Position numbers and translations under genes: made by a program. A stretch of 64,000 bases of DNA from Hymenobacter convexus (GTDB lineage Bacteria; Bacteroidota; Bacteroidia; Cytophagales; Hymenobacteraceae). Under the pieces are notes generated by a model. The model had not been told where the DNA came from, made no database searches, and saw only the letters and a list, made by a program, of their open reading frames with translations. Positions 25,361 to 33,647 of the stretch are shown here, in pieces (within the stretch, counting starts at the first letter, position 1; every line of letters starts with the position of its first letter). The stretch is taken from contig NZ_JAUQON010000005.1 in NCBI RefSeq assembly GCF_030580955.1, positions 310,001-374,000 on the forward strand, given 5' to 3'.

Positions 25361-27022
25361 GTGCCGCGTCACACCCGTTTTGCCATCTTCCTGCGAGTGG
25401 TGCTGCTGCCGCTGGGCTTGATTGGAAGCACGGTGGCCGGCCTGGGCAGCTACTACGAAACCAGCGACGAAACGTCGATGGCCTGGCTCTTCAATGGCAC
25501 GCTGGCGCTCAAGCCGGTTGTTTACCTGCCCCTTTATTTTCACGGGTACGGGCACTTGTTGGCGGCAGCTTATATGGCGGCGCCGGGCGTGCCTTGGCTG
25601 GGCGTGTTGCTGGCCGGGCTGCTGGCCGGAGCCACGGTACTGGCCTTTGCGGTGCTCGACCGCCTGCTGCGGCCCCACTTCGGGCCGGCGGGGCTGGTCG
25701 GGGTGCTGGTTGCCTTCTTCGTATTGGCTTGGCTCGAACATTGGCTTTGGTTCAGCCACGTGCGGGTAGCGTTGGTGGCAGCAGCTATGGCGGTGCTATT
25801 CGCGGCCCAGCGGCCGGGGCGGCGGGGGGCGCTGGCCGTGGGTTTGCTGGGACTGGGCGCTGCGTGGCTGCTACGGCCCAGCACTGCTTGGCTGGGTTTG
25901 GCGGCGGCGCTGCCGGGCGCCATCTGGCTGGCTGGGAGCGCGCGGCGCGCGGCGCCCGCTTTGGTGGGCGGGGCGGCGCTGCTGGTGCTGGCCACCAGCG
26001 CGGCGGCACTTATACAAACGCCCGGCCAGGCCCGGGCGCAGGCCCGCGATACGTATCTGGCCCGCATTCTCGATTTTAATCAGTTGCGCCCGCAGCCTCG
26101 CACCCCCGCCGACAGCCTCGGCACCGAGGCCGTGCGCCTGTGGCTGCTGGGCGATTCCAGCGTAGTCAACGAGGCCTTTTGCCAGCGCGTCTATCATTTC
26201 GACGCCCCCGATTTCTGGCTGAGCGAAGTGCCGGCCAAGCTGCGCCTGCGGGCCGGGCTGCTGCTGCGCGACTACTTTCCCCTGCTGCTCGCGTTGGCCG
26301 CCACGGCCGTGGTGGCCGAGCGCGGCGGGCGGCCCCGGCGCGGTTTCTGGCTGGTGCAGGCGGGCTTTGGTGGGGCTCTGGTTTTGTTGGCCGGCGTGCT
26401 GAAGCTGCCGCCCCGGCTGGCGCTACCCCTGCTCGATTGCTGGCTCTTGGCCAACGGCGCTTTTCTGCTGGCCCGGCCAGTGGTTTGGCGCAACAGCGGC
26501 CCGAAACCGGTGTTTTCCCGGAAAGCATCCGGCCTGGTGGCGGCCCTGGCGCTGGCCGTTTTCGGGCTCTATAGCTTGAAAACGGGGCACCGCTGGTGGG
26601 TGCTGAGCGCCGAGCGCGGGCGCCACGAAGAGGCCCTGCGCACCATCGGCATAGGAGCCGGGCGCGTCGTGTTGATGGCCGGCACCAATGATTTACTCAA
26701 AAGCCTGTCGCCTTTCCGGCCTTACGGGGCCGCCCCCGCATCTGTGCTATTACTCACCGGCTGGCCCTCTTACGATGCTTCGCAGGCGTCCTTGCGCTAC
26801 GCACTCAGCCACACCACCGACCAAACCGAATGCCTGCGCCGCCTGGCTGCCCGCCCGCAAGGCTTGGCTCCAAAATGGGTGCTCACGCCGGAAGCGGTTC
26901 GCTGGCTTGCCCGCCGCACGCGTATGGCCGGGGGGCATCGGCTGCTATTCAGGCCGGTGGTAGTGGTGGTGCCGCATTCGGCTTTATTGGAATACAGCGT
27001 GAGCCTGAAACAGCTGCCGTAG
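25361..27022 (+). CDS. Multi-pass membrane protein of unknown function
   Basis: This gene encodes 553 aa from a GTG at 25361. About 10 hydrophobic segments occupy residues 10-410, with loops rich in Arg (AQARDTYLARILDFNQLRP). A C-terminal soluble domain of about 140 residues follows (ALRTIGIGAGRVVLMAGTNDLLKSLSPFRPYG). The layout resembles membrane glycosyltransferase-like proteins of polysaccharide loci (PMT/GT-C style), but no diagnostic motif is seen. It follows the GT2 gene on the same strand. Confidence 0.7.
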   Translation: MPRHTRFAIFLRVVLLPLGLIGSTVAGLGSYYETSDETSMAWLFNGTLALKPVVYLPLYFHGYGHLLAAAYMAAPGVPWLGVLLAGLLAGATVLAFAVLDRLLRPHFGPAGLVGVLVAFFVLAWLEHWLWFSHVRVALVAAAMAVLFAAQRPGRRGALAVGLLGLGAAWLLRPSTAWLGLAAALPGAIWLAGSARRAAPALVGGAALLVLATSAAALIQTPGQARAQARDTYLARILDFNQLRPQPRTPADSLGTEAVRLWLLGDSSVVNEAFCQRVYHFDAPDFWLSEVPAKLRLRAGLLLRDYFPLLLALAATAVVAERGGRPRRGFWLVQAGFGGALVLLAGVLKLPPRLALPLLDCWLLANGAFLLARPVVWRNSGPKPVFSRKASGLVAALALAVFGLYSLKTGHRWWVLSAERGRHEEALRTIGIGAGRVVLMAGTNDLLKSLSPFRPYGAAPASVLLLTGWPSYDASQASLRYALSHTTDQTECLRRLAARPQGLAPKWVLTPEAVRWLARRTRMAGGHRLLFRPVVVVVPHSALLEYSVSLKQLP

Positions 27023-27159
27023 CGCCATAAGCCCGATTTTTGGCCTCCATGCCGGTCGAATGACATAATCTTATACCCTCCCCGCTGGGCTTGAGGCGGA
27101 CCTTTGCACCCGTCAAAGCGTTTCTTCACCAATCTTTCACGCTTTTTCGTTCTGTGTCT

Positions 27160-28140
27160 ATGCAAACCTCCATATCAGCAACCCGCGGCGAAGTCCTGCA
27201 ACAAATGGAAGGCTTCTTGAAGTCGAACATGAGCACCTTCCTCAAAAGCGTGGAAGACAGCTGGCAACCCGCCGATTACCTGCCCGATTCGCGCCGCGAC
27301 ACGTTTTTTGACGAAGTAAAAGAGCTGCGCGAAAAAGCCGGCACCCTGAGCTACGACCTGCTGGCTGTGCTCATCGGCGACACCATCACCGAGGAGGCGC
27401 TGCCCAACTACGAGGCCTGGTTCCACGAGCTCGACAACATCAACCGCGACCGCAACAACGGCTGGGCCGAGTGGATTCGGGGCTGGACGGCCGAAGAAAA
27501 CCGCCACGGCGACCTGCTCAACCGCTACCTCTACCTCTCGGGCCGCGTGAACATGCGCGAGTTTGAGGTGAGCACCCAGTACCTCATCAACGACGCCTTC
27601 GACCTGGGCACGGCCAACGACCCCTACCGCGCCTTCGTGTACACCAGCTACCAGGAGCAGGCCACCAACATCTCGCACCGCCGCGTGGGCCAGCTGGCCC
27701 GCAAGGCCGGCGACGACCAGCTCTCCAAAATCTGCGGCATGATTGCCGGCGACGAAACCCGCCACGCCCGCGTGTACAAGGCTTTCGTGACCGAGATTTT
27801 CAAGTACGACCCCTCGGAAATGATGCTGGCCTTCGAGGACATGATGCGCAAGAAAATTGTGATGCCCGCCCACTACATGCGCGAAATGGGCGTGGAGATG
27901 GGCAAAACCTTCGGCCACTTCACCGACGCCGCCCAGCGCCTGGGCGTGTACACCAGTGCCGACTATACCGACATTCTCGACTCCCTCATCACCGATTGGG
28001 ACATCGAGCACATTGGCGGCCTGACCGGCGAGGCCGAGAAAGCCCGCGACTACATCATGGCCCTGCCCAACCGCCTGCGCCGCGTGTCCGACCGCATGGC
28101 CGTGCCCAAGCTGGAATACAAGTTCAAGTGGATTTCCTGA
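27160..28140 (+). CDS. Soluble acyl-ACP desaturase (stearoyl-ACP desaturase type)
   Basis: This gene encodes 326 aa from an ATG at 27160. It is a ferritin-like di-iron enzyme. The metal motifs are WTAEENRHGDLLNRYL (first EExxH) and GDETRHARVYKAF (second), with Glu in YQEQATNISH as a further ligand. FEV..QY and the C-terminal PLRxx-like segment are also family-like. It introduces a cis double bond into acyl-ACP using ferredoxin and O2, so it would adjust membrane fluidity. A GACCTTTG box at about 27097-27106 may be its -7 element. It stands alone. Confidence 0.92.
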   Translation: MQTSISATRGEVLQQMEGFLKSNMSTFLKSVEDSWQPADYLPDSRRDTFFDEVKELREKAGTLSYDLLAVLIGDTITEEALPNYEAWFHELDNINRDRNNGWAEWIRGWTAEENRHGDLLNRYLYLSGRVNMREFEVSTQYLINDAFDLGTANDPYRAFVYTSYQEQATNISHRRVGQLARKAGDDQLSKICGMIAGDETRHARVYKAFVTEIFKYDPSEMMLAFEDMMRKKIVMPAHYMREMGVEMGKTFGHFTDAAQRLGVYTSADYTDILDSLITDWDIEHIGGLTGEAEKARDYIMALPNRLRRVSDRMAVPKLEYKFKWIS

Positions 28141-28146
28141 TTCATT

Positions 28147-28238
28147 TAACAGGTATCCATCAACAGTTAACAGCCGTTCAGCTGGCCCTTTGGGGTTCGT
28201 TGAACGGCTGTTAACTGTTAATGGATACCTCCTGTTAA
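28147..28238. repeat. Palindromic element D
   Basis: Arms of about 34-38 nt (28147-28180 and 28201-28238, CAGTTAACAGCCGTTCA pairing with TGAACGGCTGTTAACTG) surround a 20-nt loop. Its right end includes the stop codon of the convergent methyltransferase gene. Confidence 0.85.
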
Positions 28239-29059
28239 ATGATAACCTGCGCCGCCTCCCAGCCCAGCAACGCAGCCTTGCGCGGAGCGCCCCAACGGTA
28301 CTGTCCCAGTTCGCCGGTGCCCCGTATGACGCGGTGGCAGGGGATGAGGTAGGCCACCGGGTTGGCCCCGATGGCGGTGCCGGCGGCCCGCACGGCCGCG
28401 CCATTATCGGCCGCGGCGGCAAGCTGGGCGTAGGTGCGCAGCTCGCCCTCGGGAATGCGCAGCAGCGCGGCCCATATTTTAAGCTGAAACGGCGTGCCTT
28501 TGAGGTGCAGATGCAGCCGGTCGGCGGACGTGAAGTCGCGGGCAAAAAAGCGAGCCACCTGGGCGTGGCTGGCCGTAGCCGCCGCAACCAAGGTGGCATT
28601 GGGCCATTGCTGTCGCAACTCCAGCAAGGCGGCTTCCTCGCTTTGCGCAAACGCCAGCCAGCAGATGCCCTTGGCCGTGGACGCCACCAGGTAGCGACCA
28701 AAACCGCTGTCGCCGAAGCTGTAGTCGATGCGCAGCTCAGCGCCGCCGTGGCGGTATTCGCCGGGTGTCATGGCTTCCAGCGCCACAAATAAATCGTGCA
28801 GCCGGCCCGTGCCCGACAGGCCGGTGGAATAGGCGGCCTCGGCCACGGGAGCCTGCTGGCGCAGGCGCTGCTTGGCGTGTTCCAGGCTCAGAAACTGCAG
28901 AAACTTCTTGGGCGTGACGCCGGCCCACTCCTGAAACTTGCGCTGGAAGTGAAACGGGCTCCAGTGGGCCTGGGCCGCCATTTCTTCCAGGCTGGGCTGG
29001 GTTTGAAAATGCGTTCCGGCGTAAGCTAGGGCCGCGGCAATGCGCTGATAGTCGGTCAT
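28235..29059 (-). CDS. AraC-type HTH plus O6-methylguanine-DNA methyltransferase (Ada-like)
   Basis: This gene encodes 274 aa from an ATG at 29059. Residues 1-105 are an AraC HTH (AQAHWSPFHFQRKFQEWAGVTP; KKFLQFLSLEHAKQRL). The C-terminal half is a methyltransferase with the suicide Cys241 in the PCHR motif, followed by VIRGTGELGQYRWG. It removes O6-alkyl groups from guanine. The Ada N-terminal Zn/phosphotriester domain is absent, so it matches the shorter HTH-MGMT proteins seen in many Bacteroidota. Its stop lies in palindrome D. Confidence 0.9.
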   Translation of the reverse strand: MTDYQRIAAALAYAGTHFQTQPSLEEMAAQAHWSPFHFQRKFQEWAGVTPKKFLQFLSLEHAKQRLRQQAPVAEAAYSTGLSGTGRLHDLFVALEAMTPGEYRHGGAELRIDYSFGDSGFGRYLVASTAKGICWLAFAQSEEAALLELRQQWPNATLVAAATASHAQVARFFARDFTSADRLHLHLKGTPFQLKIWAALLRIPEGELRTYAQLAAAADNGAAVRAAGTAIGANPVAYLIPCHRVIRGTGELGQYRWGAPRKAALLGWEAAQVII

Positions 29060-29169
29060 GAAATTAGCAGGCTAATGGACTACAAAAGACTGCCTTCGGG
29101 CCGGTTTAAAACACCCGATTCTTGCGCTTTTCATTGAATGGAAAGAACCTCTTGGAATAACAAAGGAAT

Positions 29170-29197
29170 GTCATGCTTCGGCTGCGCTCAGCATGAC
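29170..29197. repeat. Short element A5 (family A, solo arm)
   Basis: GTCATGCT and AGCATGAC enclose CGGCTGCGCTC, so it is a compact remnant of family A. Confidence 0.6.
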
Positions 29198-29249
29198 GTT
29201 CTTTTGCTCTCTGCCATCCAGCCTGGGCTGGCTTTCCAGGCGGGTTGTG

Positions 29250-29909
29250 CTACTTGGCCGAAACGGCCTTTTTCACCGTCACCAGCTGCACGGGCTCGAA
29301 GTTGGAAGCCGGCACCTGGCGGCCGCTGGCGCCCACGTACATGGGCCGAATCTGCACGGTGAGGCGGCGGTTGGCAGCCGTGAAATCGGTGAAGCCGGCC
29401 GCAAAGGCCGCCGGGGTGCTGCCCGCGAGCTGAGCCGGCTTCACATTCATGTCCACCGTGATGGGCAGCGTTTCGATGGCGCTGGCTTCGAGCTGGGTGT
29501 TGAGACCGGTGGTTCCTGTGGTTAGTTCTTTGCCGTCGAGCAACACTTTGTAGTCGAGCTGCTTGAGCTGCACGCTGGTGGTGCTGGGGTTTTTGGCGTA
29601 CACGCGCATTTTGAGGTGCAGAGGCAGGTTGCCTTTCTTGAGGGCGGCCTGCAGCTGCTCCTGCTGAAGCGAGGCAATGTCGGCCGCCTGGCGCACAAAC
29701 AGGATGTCCTGGCCGCCAAGCTTGGCTTCATCCACGAAGTTGAGGCGGTACTGCATCAGGGTGTAAGCCTCGTTCTCGAGGGCTTCGGCCGATACATTTT
29801 TGCCGGTGGGCTTATCTTTCACCTGCTCGCTCACGCTGCACGAAGCAGCGGCTAGCAGTAGAGAACCCAACGCCAGGGCCCGGGCAGAAGTGAGATAGGA
29901 AGAAGTCAT
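29250..29909 (-). CDS. LEA2/WHy-domain lipoprotein
   Basis: This gene encodes 219 aa from an ATG at 29909. SLLLAAASCSV is a lipobox signal. The mature region has the LEA-14/WHy fold: LPLHLKMRVYAKNPSTTSVQLKQLDYKVLLDGKEL, then LPITVDMNV. The motif 'N P ... V.L..LDY.V.LDG' is typical. WHy proteins are linked with desiccation and stress tolerance, though their biochemistry is unclear. A TACCTTTG box at 30012-30005 gives a likely promoter about 95 bp upstream. Confidence 0.8.
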   Translation of the reverse strand: MTSSYLTSARALALGSLLLAAASCSVSEQVKDKPTGKNVSAEALENEAYTLMQYRLNFVDEAKLGGQDILFVRQAADIASLQQEQLQAALKKGNLPLHLKMRVYAKNPSTTSVQLKQLDYKVLLDGKELTTGTTGLNTQLEASAIETLPITVDMNVKPAQLAGSTPAAFAAGFTDFTAANRRLTVQIRPMYVGASGRQVPASNFEPVQLVTVKKAVSAK

Positions 29910-30004
29910 AAAGGGAGTAACTAACAGAATCGAAAAAGGAGAGAGGTAGCCGATAAGCGCCACCATGAGCGTGCTTACGCGAATGCCGGGCCAATGGCTG
30001 TCTA

Positions 30005-30012
30005 CAAAGGTA
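30005..30012 (-). promoter_or_regulatory. TACCTTTG -7 box of the LEA2-type gene
   Basis: Exact TAnnTTTG match on the minus strand, 95 bp before the start at 29909 and within the gap after the 30024 gene. Confidence 0.6.
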
Positions 30013-30023
30013 GCCCCGCCGTG

Positions 30024-30686
30024 CTACTGCGGCAGTAGCCAGACACGGCACGCAATCCAGATAATGAAGCTGGCCACGCCCAGCGTCATGATACGCAGGC
30101 CGTGCACCCGGTCGCGGGCCGAATAGCCGGGGATTTGGCGGCCGTCGTTCAGCATTTTCTTGTGCGAATACAGCTCCCAGCCCATGAAAATGGCCCCGAA
30201 CCCGCCCAGCAGCGCAAACAAATAGCCCAGCCGAATGCGGCCGGCGTTGTTGGGCTCCGGCTTATTCTGCTCCACTACGCGGTGCTCGCGCAGCAGCCGG
30301 ACGGTATCAGTCGACACATCGCGCCCGCGCTGCCGCAGCAGCTGCCCGGCCAGCGTCACATCGAGCGGGCTCCACTCCTCGGGCTTGGCGAGCAGGTCAA
30401 ACAGCTCGGCGTCGGAGAAGCTGAATAGATAATGGTCGGGGCTGAGGTTGGCCAGGGCGTCGCGGTTGGCGTCTTCCTGCAGGCGGCGCACCCATTCAAA
30501 GTCCGCGCCGTGCAGCTTCACCACGAAGGTGGCGTAGGTGTTATTGAAAGTGAACGCCGGGTTGAACACGGGCTCGCCCGTATCGGTCCCCGTTTCAAAA
30601 GGGATGGCGTGTTGGCGCAACATAGCAAGCAATGGTTGCGCCGCCTCCGCTGACGGGAACGATTGGAAGGGTAGAAAGTCAAGCAT
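30024..30686 (-). CDS. Hypothetical protein with two C-terminal membrane helices
   Basis: This gene encodes 220 aa from an ATG at 30686. The N-terminal 75 residues (SAEAAQPLLAMLRQHAIPFETG) resemble a small alpha/beta fold like the DUF2007-type signal-transducing proteins; a helical middle region and two membrane helices follow (residues about 150-170 and 195-215). No firm family. It lies just after the dnaK terminator on the same strand. Confidence 0.6.
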   Translation of the reverse strand: MLDFLPFQSFPSAEAAQPLLAMLRQHAIPFETGTDTGEPVFNPAFTFNNTYATFVVKLHGADFEWVRRLQEDANRDALANLSPDHYLFSFSDAELFDLLAKPEEWSPLDVTLAGQLLRQRGRDVSTDTVRLLREHRVVEQNKPEPNNAGRIRLGYLFALLGGFGAIFMGWELYSHKKMLNDGRQIPGYSARDRVHGLRIMTLGVASFIIWIACRVWLLPQ

Positions 30687-30732
30687 AGAAATAGGAGAAC
30701 ACGCCGCCAAATACGGCCCAACAAATAAAGCA

Positions 30733-30764
30733 AAAAGGCCGGAAGCGTGAGCTTCCGGCCTTTT
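30733..30764 (-). terminator. Terminator of dnaK
   Basis: Perfect 14-bp arms AAAAGGCCGGAAGC/GCTTCCGGCCTTTT with a 4-nt loop; on the minus strand it ends in a T-run. It lies 23 bp after the dnaK stop. Confidence 0.9.
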
Positions 30765-30786
30765 CAATTCAGGCAATAACCAGGGA

Positions 30787-32712
30787 TTATTTGCCGTCTA
30801 CTTCTTCGTAGTCCACGTCGGTCACGTGGTCAGCGGGCTGGCCCTGCTGGCCGTTGCCGCCTTGCGGCTGGCCGTCGGCACCAGGCTGGCCACCTTCGGC
30901 ACCACCGGCGGCGTACATCTCCTGCGAGGCAGCCTGCCAGGCGGCGTTGATGGCCTCCATGGCGGTGTCGATGCGGGCGAGGTCTTTGGCTTCGTGGGCC
31001 GATTTGAGGTCGGCCAGCGCACCTTCGATGGCGGTTTTGTTGCCACCGCTCAGCTTCTCACCGTACTCTTTCAGCTGCTTCTCGGTCTGGAAAATCATCG
31101 AGTCGGCGGCGTTCATCTTGCCGATGCGCTCGGTTTCGGCTTTATCGGCGTCGGCGTTGGCGGCGGCTTCGTCGCGCATGCGCTTGATGTCGTCCTCGCT
31201 CAGGCCGCTGCTGGCTTCGATGCGGATTTTCTGCTCTTTACCGGTGCCTTTGTCCTTGGCGGTTACGTTCAGGATGCCGTTGGCGTCGATGTCGAAGATT
31301 ACCTCAATTTGCGGCACGCCACGGGGTGCGGGCGGGATGCTGTCGAGGTGGAACTTGCCGATGGTGCGGTTCTGGCTAGCCAGCGGACGCTCGCCTTGCA
31401 GCACGTGGATTTCTACCGAAGGCTGGTTGTCCGAAGCCGTCGAGAAGGTTTCCGATTTCTTGGTCGGGATGGTCGTGTTCGACTCGATGAGCTTGGTCAT
31501 CACGCCGCCCATCGTCTCGATGCCCAGCGAAAGCGGGGTCACGTCGAGCAGCAGCACGTCCTTCACCTCGCCGGTCAGTACACCGCCCTGGATAGCAGCA
31601 CCAATGGCCACTACTTCGTCGGGGTTGACGCCTTTCGAAGGCTTCTTGCCGAAGAACTTCTCCACTTCCTCCTGGATGCGGGGAATGCGGGTTGAACCAC
31701 CCACCAGGATAACCTCGTCGATGTCCGAAGTGCTCAGGCCAGCGTCTTGCAGCGCTTTTTTCACCGGGTCCATCGAGCGGCGCACGAGGTCATCGGCGAG
31801 CTGCTCAAACTTGGCGCGGCTCAGTTTCACTACCAAGTGCTTAGGGCCCGAGGCCGTAGCGGTGATATAGGGCAGGTTGATTTCGGTTTCGGTCGAGCTG
31901 GAAAGCTCCACTTTGGCTTTCTCAGCGGCTTCTTTGAGGCGCTGGAGGGCCATGGGGTCTTTGCGCAGGTCGAGGCCTTCGTTTTCGCTGCTGAACTGGT
32001 CAGCCAAGAAGTTGATGATAACCTGGTCGAAGTCGTCGCCGCCGAGGTGGGTGTCACCGTTGGTGCTCAGTACTTCAAACACGCCGTCGCCCAGCTCCAG
32101 GATGGAAATATCGAACGTACCACCGCCGAGGTCGTACACGGCGATTTTCTGGTCTTTGTGCTTCTTGTCGAGGCCGTACGCCAGGGCGGCGGCGGTGGGC
32201 TCGTTGATGATGCGCTTCACGTCGAGGCCGGCGATGGCACCGGCTTCTTTGGTGGCCTGGCGCTGGGCGTCGTTGAAGTAAGCGGGCACCGTGATAACGG
32301 CTTCGGTTACGGTCGTGCCGAGGTAATCCTCAGCGGTTTGCTTCATTTTCTGGAGCACCATGGCCGAGATTTCCTGCGGCGTGTAGTTGCGGTCGCCAAT
32401 CTTCACGGCTACCGTGTTGTTGGGGCCGGCTACGACGTCGTAGGAAACGTGCTTCTGCTCGGCGGTCACTTCGTTGAAGTGGCGGCCCATGAAGCGCTTG
32501 ATGCTGGAAATCGTATTCTTGGGGTTGGTCACGGCCTGGCGCTTAGCCGGGTCGCCCACTTTGCGCTCGCCCTTGCCCCCGTCGAGGAAAGCGACGATGC
32601 TGGGGGTGGTGCGGCGGCCTTCGCTGTTGGGAATTACAACGGGTTCGTTGCCTTCCATTACGGCTACGCACGAGTTGGTGGTGCCGAGGTCAATGCCGAT
32701 TATTTTGCCCAT
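30787..32712 (-). CDS. dnaK: Chaperone DnaK (Hsp70)
   Basis: This gene encodes 641 aa from an ATG at 32712. The N-terminal ATPase has [17 protein letters not shown] and [15 protein letters not shown]; the substrate domain starts near residue 395 with [18 protein letters not shown]; a helical lid and low-complexity Gln/Gly tail end in [10 protein letters not shown]. It refolds proteins with DnaJ and GrpE, neither of which lies nearby. A palindrome is present upstream but no CIRCE element was found. Length and motif order are normal. Confidence 0.98.
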   Translation of the reverse strand: MGKIIGIDLGTTNSCVAVMEGNEPVVIPNSEGRRTTPSIVAFLDGGKGERKVGDPAKRQAVTNPKNTISSIKRFMGRHFNEVTAEQKHVSYDVVAGPNNTVAVKIGDRNYTPQEISAMVLQKMKQTAEDYLGTTVTEAVITVPAYFNDAQRQATKEAGAIAGLDVKRIINEPTAAALAYGLDKKHKDQKIAVYDLGGGTFDISILELGDGVFEVLSTNGDTHLGGDDFDQVIINFLADQFSSENEGLDLRKDPMALQRLKEAAEKAKVELSSSTETEINLPYITATASGPKHLVVKLSRAKFEQLADDLVRRSMDPVKKALQDAGLSTSDIDEVILVGGSTRIPRIQEEVEKFFGKKPSKGVNPDEVVAIGAAIQGGVLTGEVKDVLLLDVTPLSLGIETMGGVMTKLIESNTTIPTKKSETFSTASDNQPSVEIHVLQGERPLASQNRTIGKFHLDSIPPAPRGVPQIEVIFDIDANGILNVTAKDKGTGKEQKIRIEASSGLSEDDIKRMRDEAAANADADKAETERIGKMNAADSMIFQTEKQLKEYGEKLSGGNKTAIEGALADLKSAHEAKDLARIDTAMEAINAAWQAASQEMYAAGGAEGGQPGADGQPQGGNGQQGQPADHVTDVDYEEVDGK

Positions 32713-32815
32713 GAGAGGGGTGTGTTGGTTAAGATTGAGAAGGGAATGTTGTCAGGTTGGAAGCAGCTTTCCAGCCGCTACCGGGGGATTACAAGCAACG
32801 TACCAGCGTCGTTTT

Positions 32816-32832
32816 GGTGACAGATTGTCACC
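32816..32832. promoter_or_regulatory. Perfect dyad GGTGACA-N3-TGTCACC upstream of dnaK
   Basis: The 7-bp arms with a 3-bp spacer are about 104 bp upstream of the dnaK start. It could be a regulator-binding site; no known operator was recognised. Confidence 0.4.
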
Positions 32833-33005
32833 GATTCGGCCCGGCGCGGAAGATTATCCGACGCGGTGGCGGGATTTGTTGCAAGCGGCCAAAATTTTCC
32901 TGACAAGGGGGCGGAGAGATGGTGGCCGCCGGGCACAATTGGTTTGCTGGCTACCTTTAGCAGCAGCAGAACGAAACCTTCGCATTCAGCTTTCTTGCAC
33001 AACAG

Positions 33006-33503
33006 ATGAGACAGCTATGGAGAAAATTGTCAGATAACGCCGCGCTGCTGGTCATTGTGCCGGTGGTTCTACTCTTTGCAATCGTTATTATCCCCTTCAT
33101 TCCTTTCTTGCTGCTCCATTCCTATTTTAATGACAAACAGTTTGAGAAGGAATACACCTCATTTTTAGCTCGGATGAATGGGGCCTGTTTCTTCTGCTAC
33201 AACAGTCGCAAAAGCAGCGTTGAATTTGCCCGCGATGTTATCGTCCCGGAATTGGGCCCCGCCGTGCACGTTGTATTTGTGAATGGAAAGAGAGTGGACT
33301 TCGGGGACGATAGCAAATTCATTTCGACCATGCTCTACCGGATTGAAGCGCGAAAAGGCTTTCCGTATTTGCTCAAAATCGAGGGCCGTAAGGTTCACGA
33401 TTTATCCGTCAATAATCAGTTTTACAGCATCATGATTGGTCGGAAATCAATAGCGCCACTGCTACAAAGAATTAACTCTTTCTTCGAGAATACCGCGAAC
33501 TAG
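33006..33503 (+). CDS. Orphan single-pass membrane protein, AT-richer than its neighbours
   Basis: This gene encodes 165 aa from an ATG at 33006. One strong helix (residues about 14-38, ALLVIVPVVLLFAIVIIPFI) is followed by a soluble alpha/beta region of about 120 residues, possibly thioredoxin-like in layout (GACFFCYNSRKSS; VHVVFVNGKRV), but the CxxC is FFC-Y and no family is assigned. Base composition is visibly lower in GC than the surrounding genes. It is convergent with the large STAND gene. It may have been acquired, or be fast-evolving. Confidence 0.6.
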   Translation: MRQLWRKLSDNAALLVIVPVVLLFAIVIIPFIPFLLLHSYFNDKQFEKEYTSFLARMNGACFFCYNSRKSSVEFARDVIVPELGPAVHVVFVNGKRVDFGDDSKFISTMLYRIEARKGFPYLLKIEGRKVHDLSVNNQFYSIMIGRKSIAPLLQRINSFFENTAN

Positions 33504-33584
33504 AAAGCGCATTTAGCAGCTCAGAAATGCCAGTTTCTGTTGCTTCCAATCGGCGGTGTAAAGTTTCTAAGCCTCTGCAACGCC

Positions 33585-33623
33585 TGAACGATTTCGTTCA
33601 ACGGCGGGCGGGGGCCAGCCCCC
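33585..33623 (-). terminator. Tandem hairpins between the STAND gene and the convergent orphan
   Basis: Two adjacent hairpins: TGAACGA-TT-TCGTTCA (33585-33600) and GGGGGC-CA-GCCCCC (33610-33623). Both lie just past the STAND stop at 33648. No clear T-run. Confidence 0.4.
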
Positions 33624-33647
33624 TACGTCACGCAGACATGAAATGCC

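Noticed and set aside
32713..33005. CIRCE element for dnaK
   Set aside because: No TTAGCACTC-N9-GAGTGCTAA was found in the upstream region.
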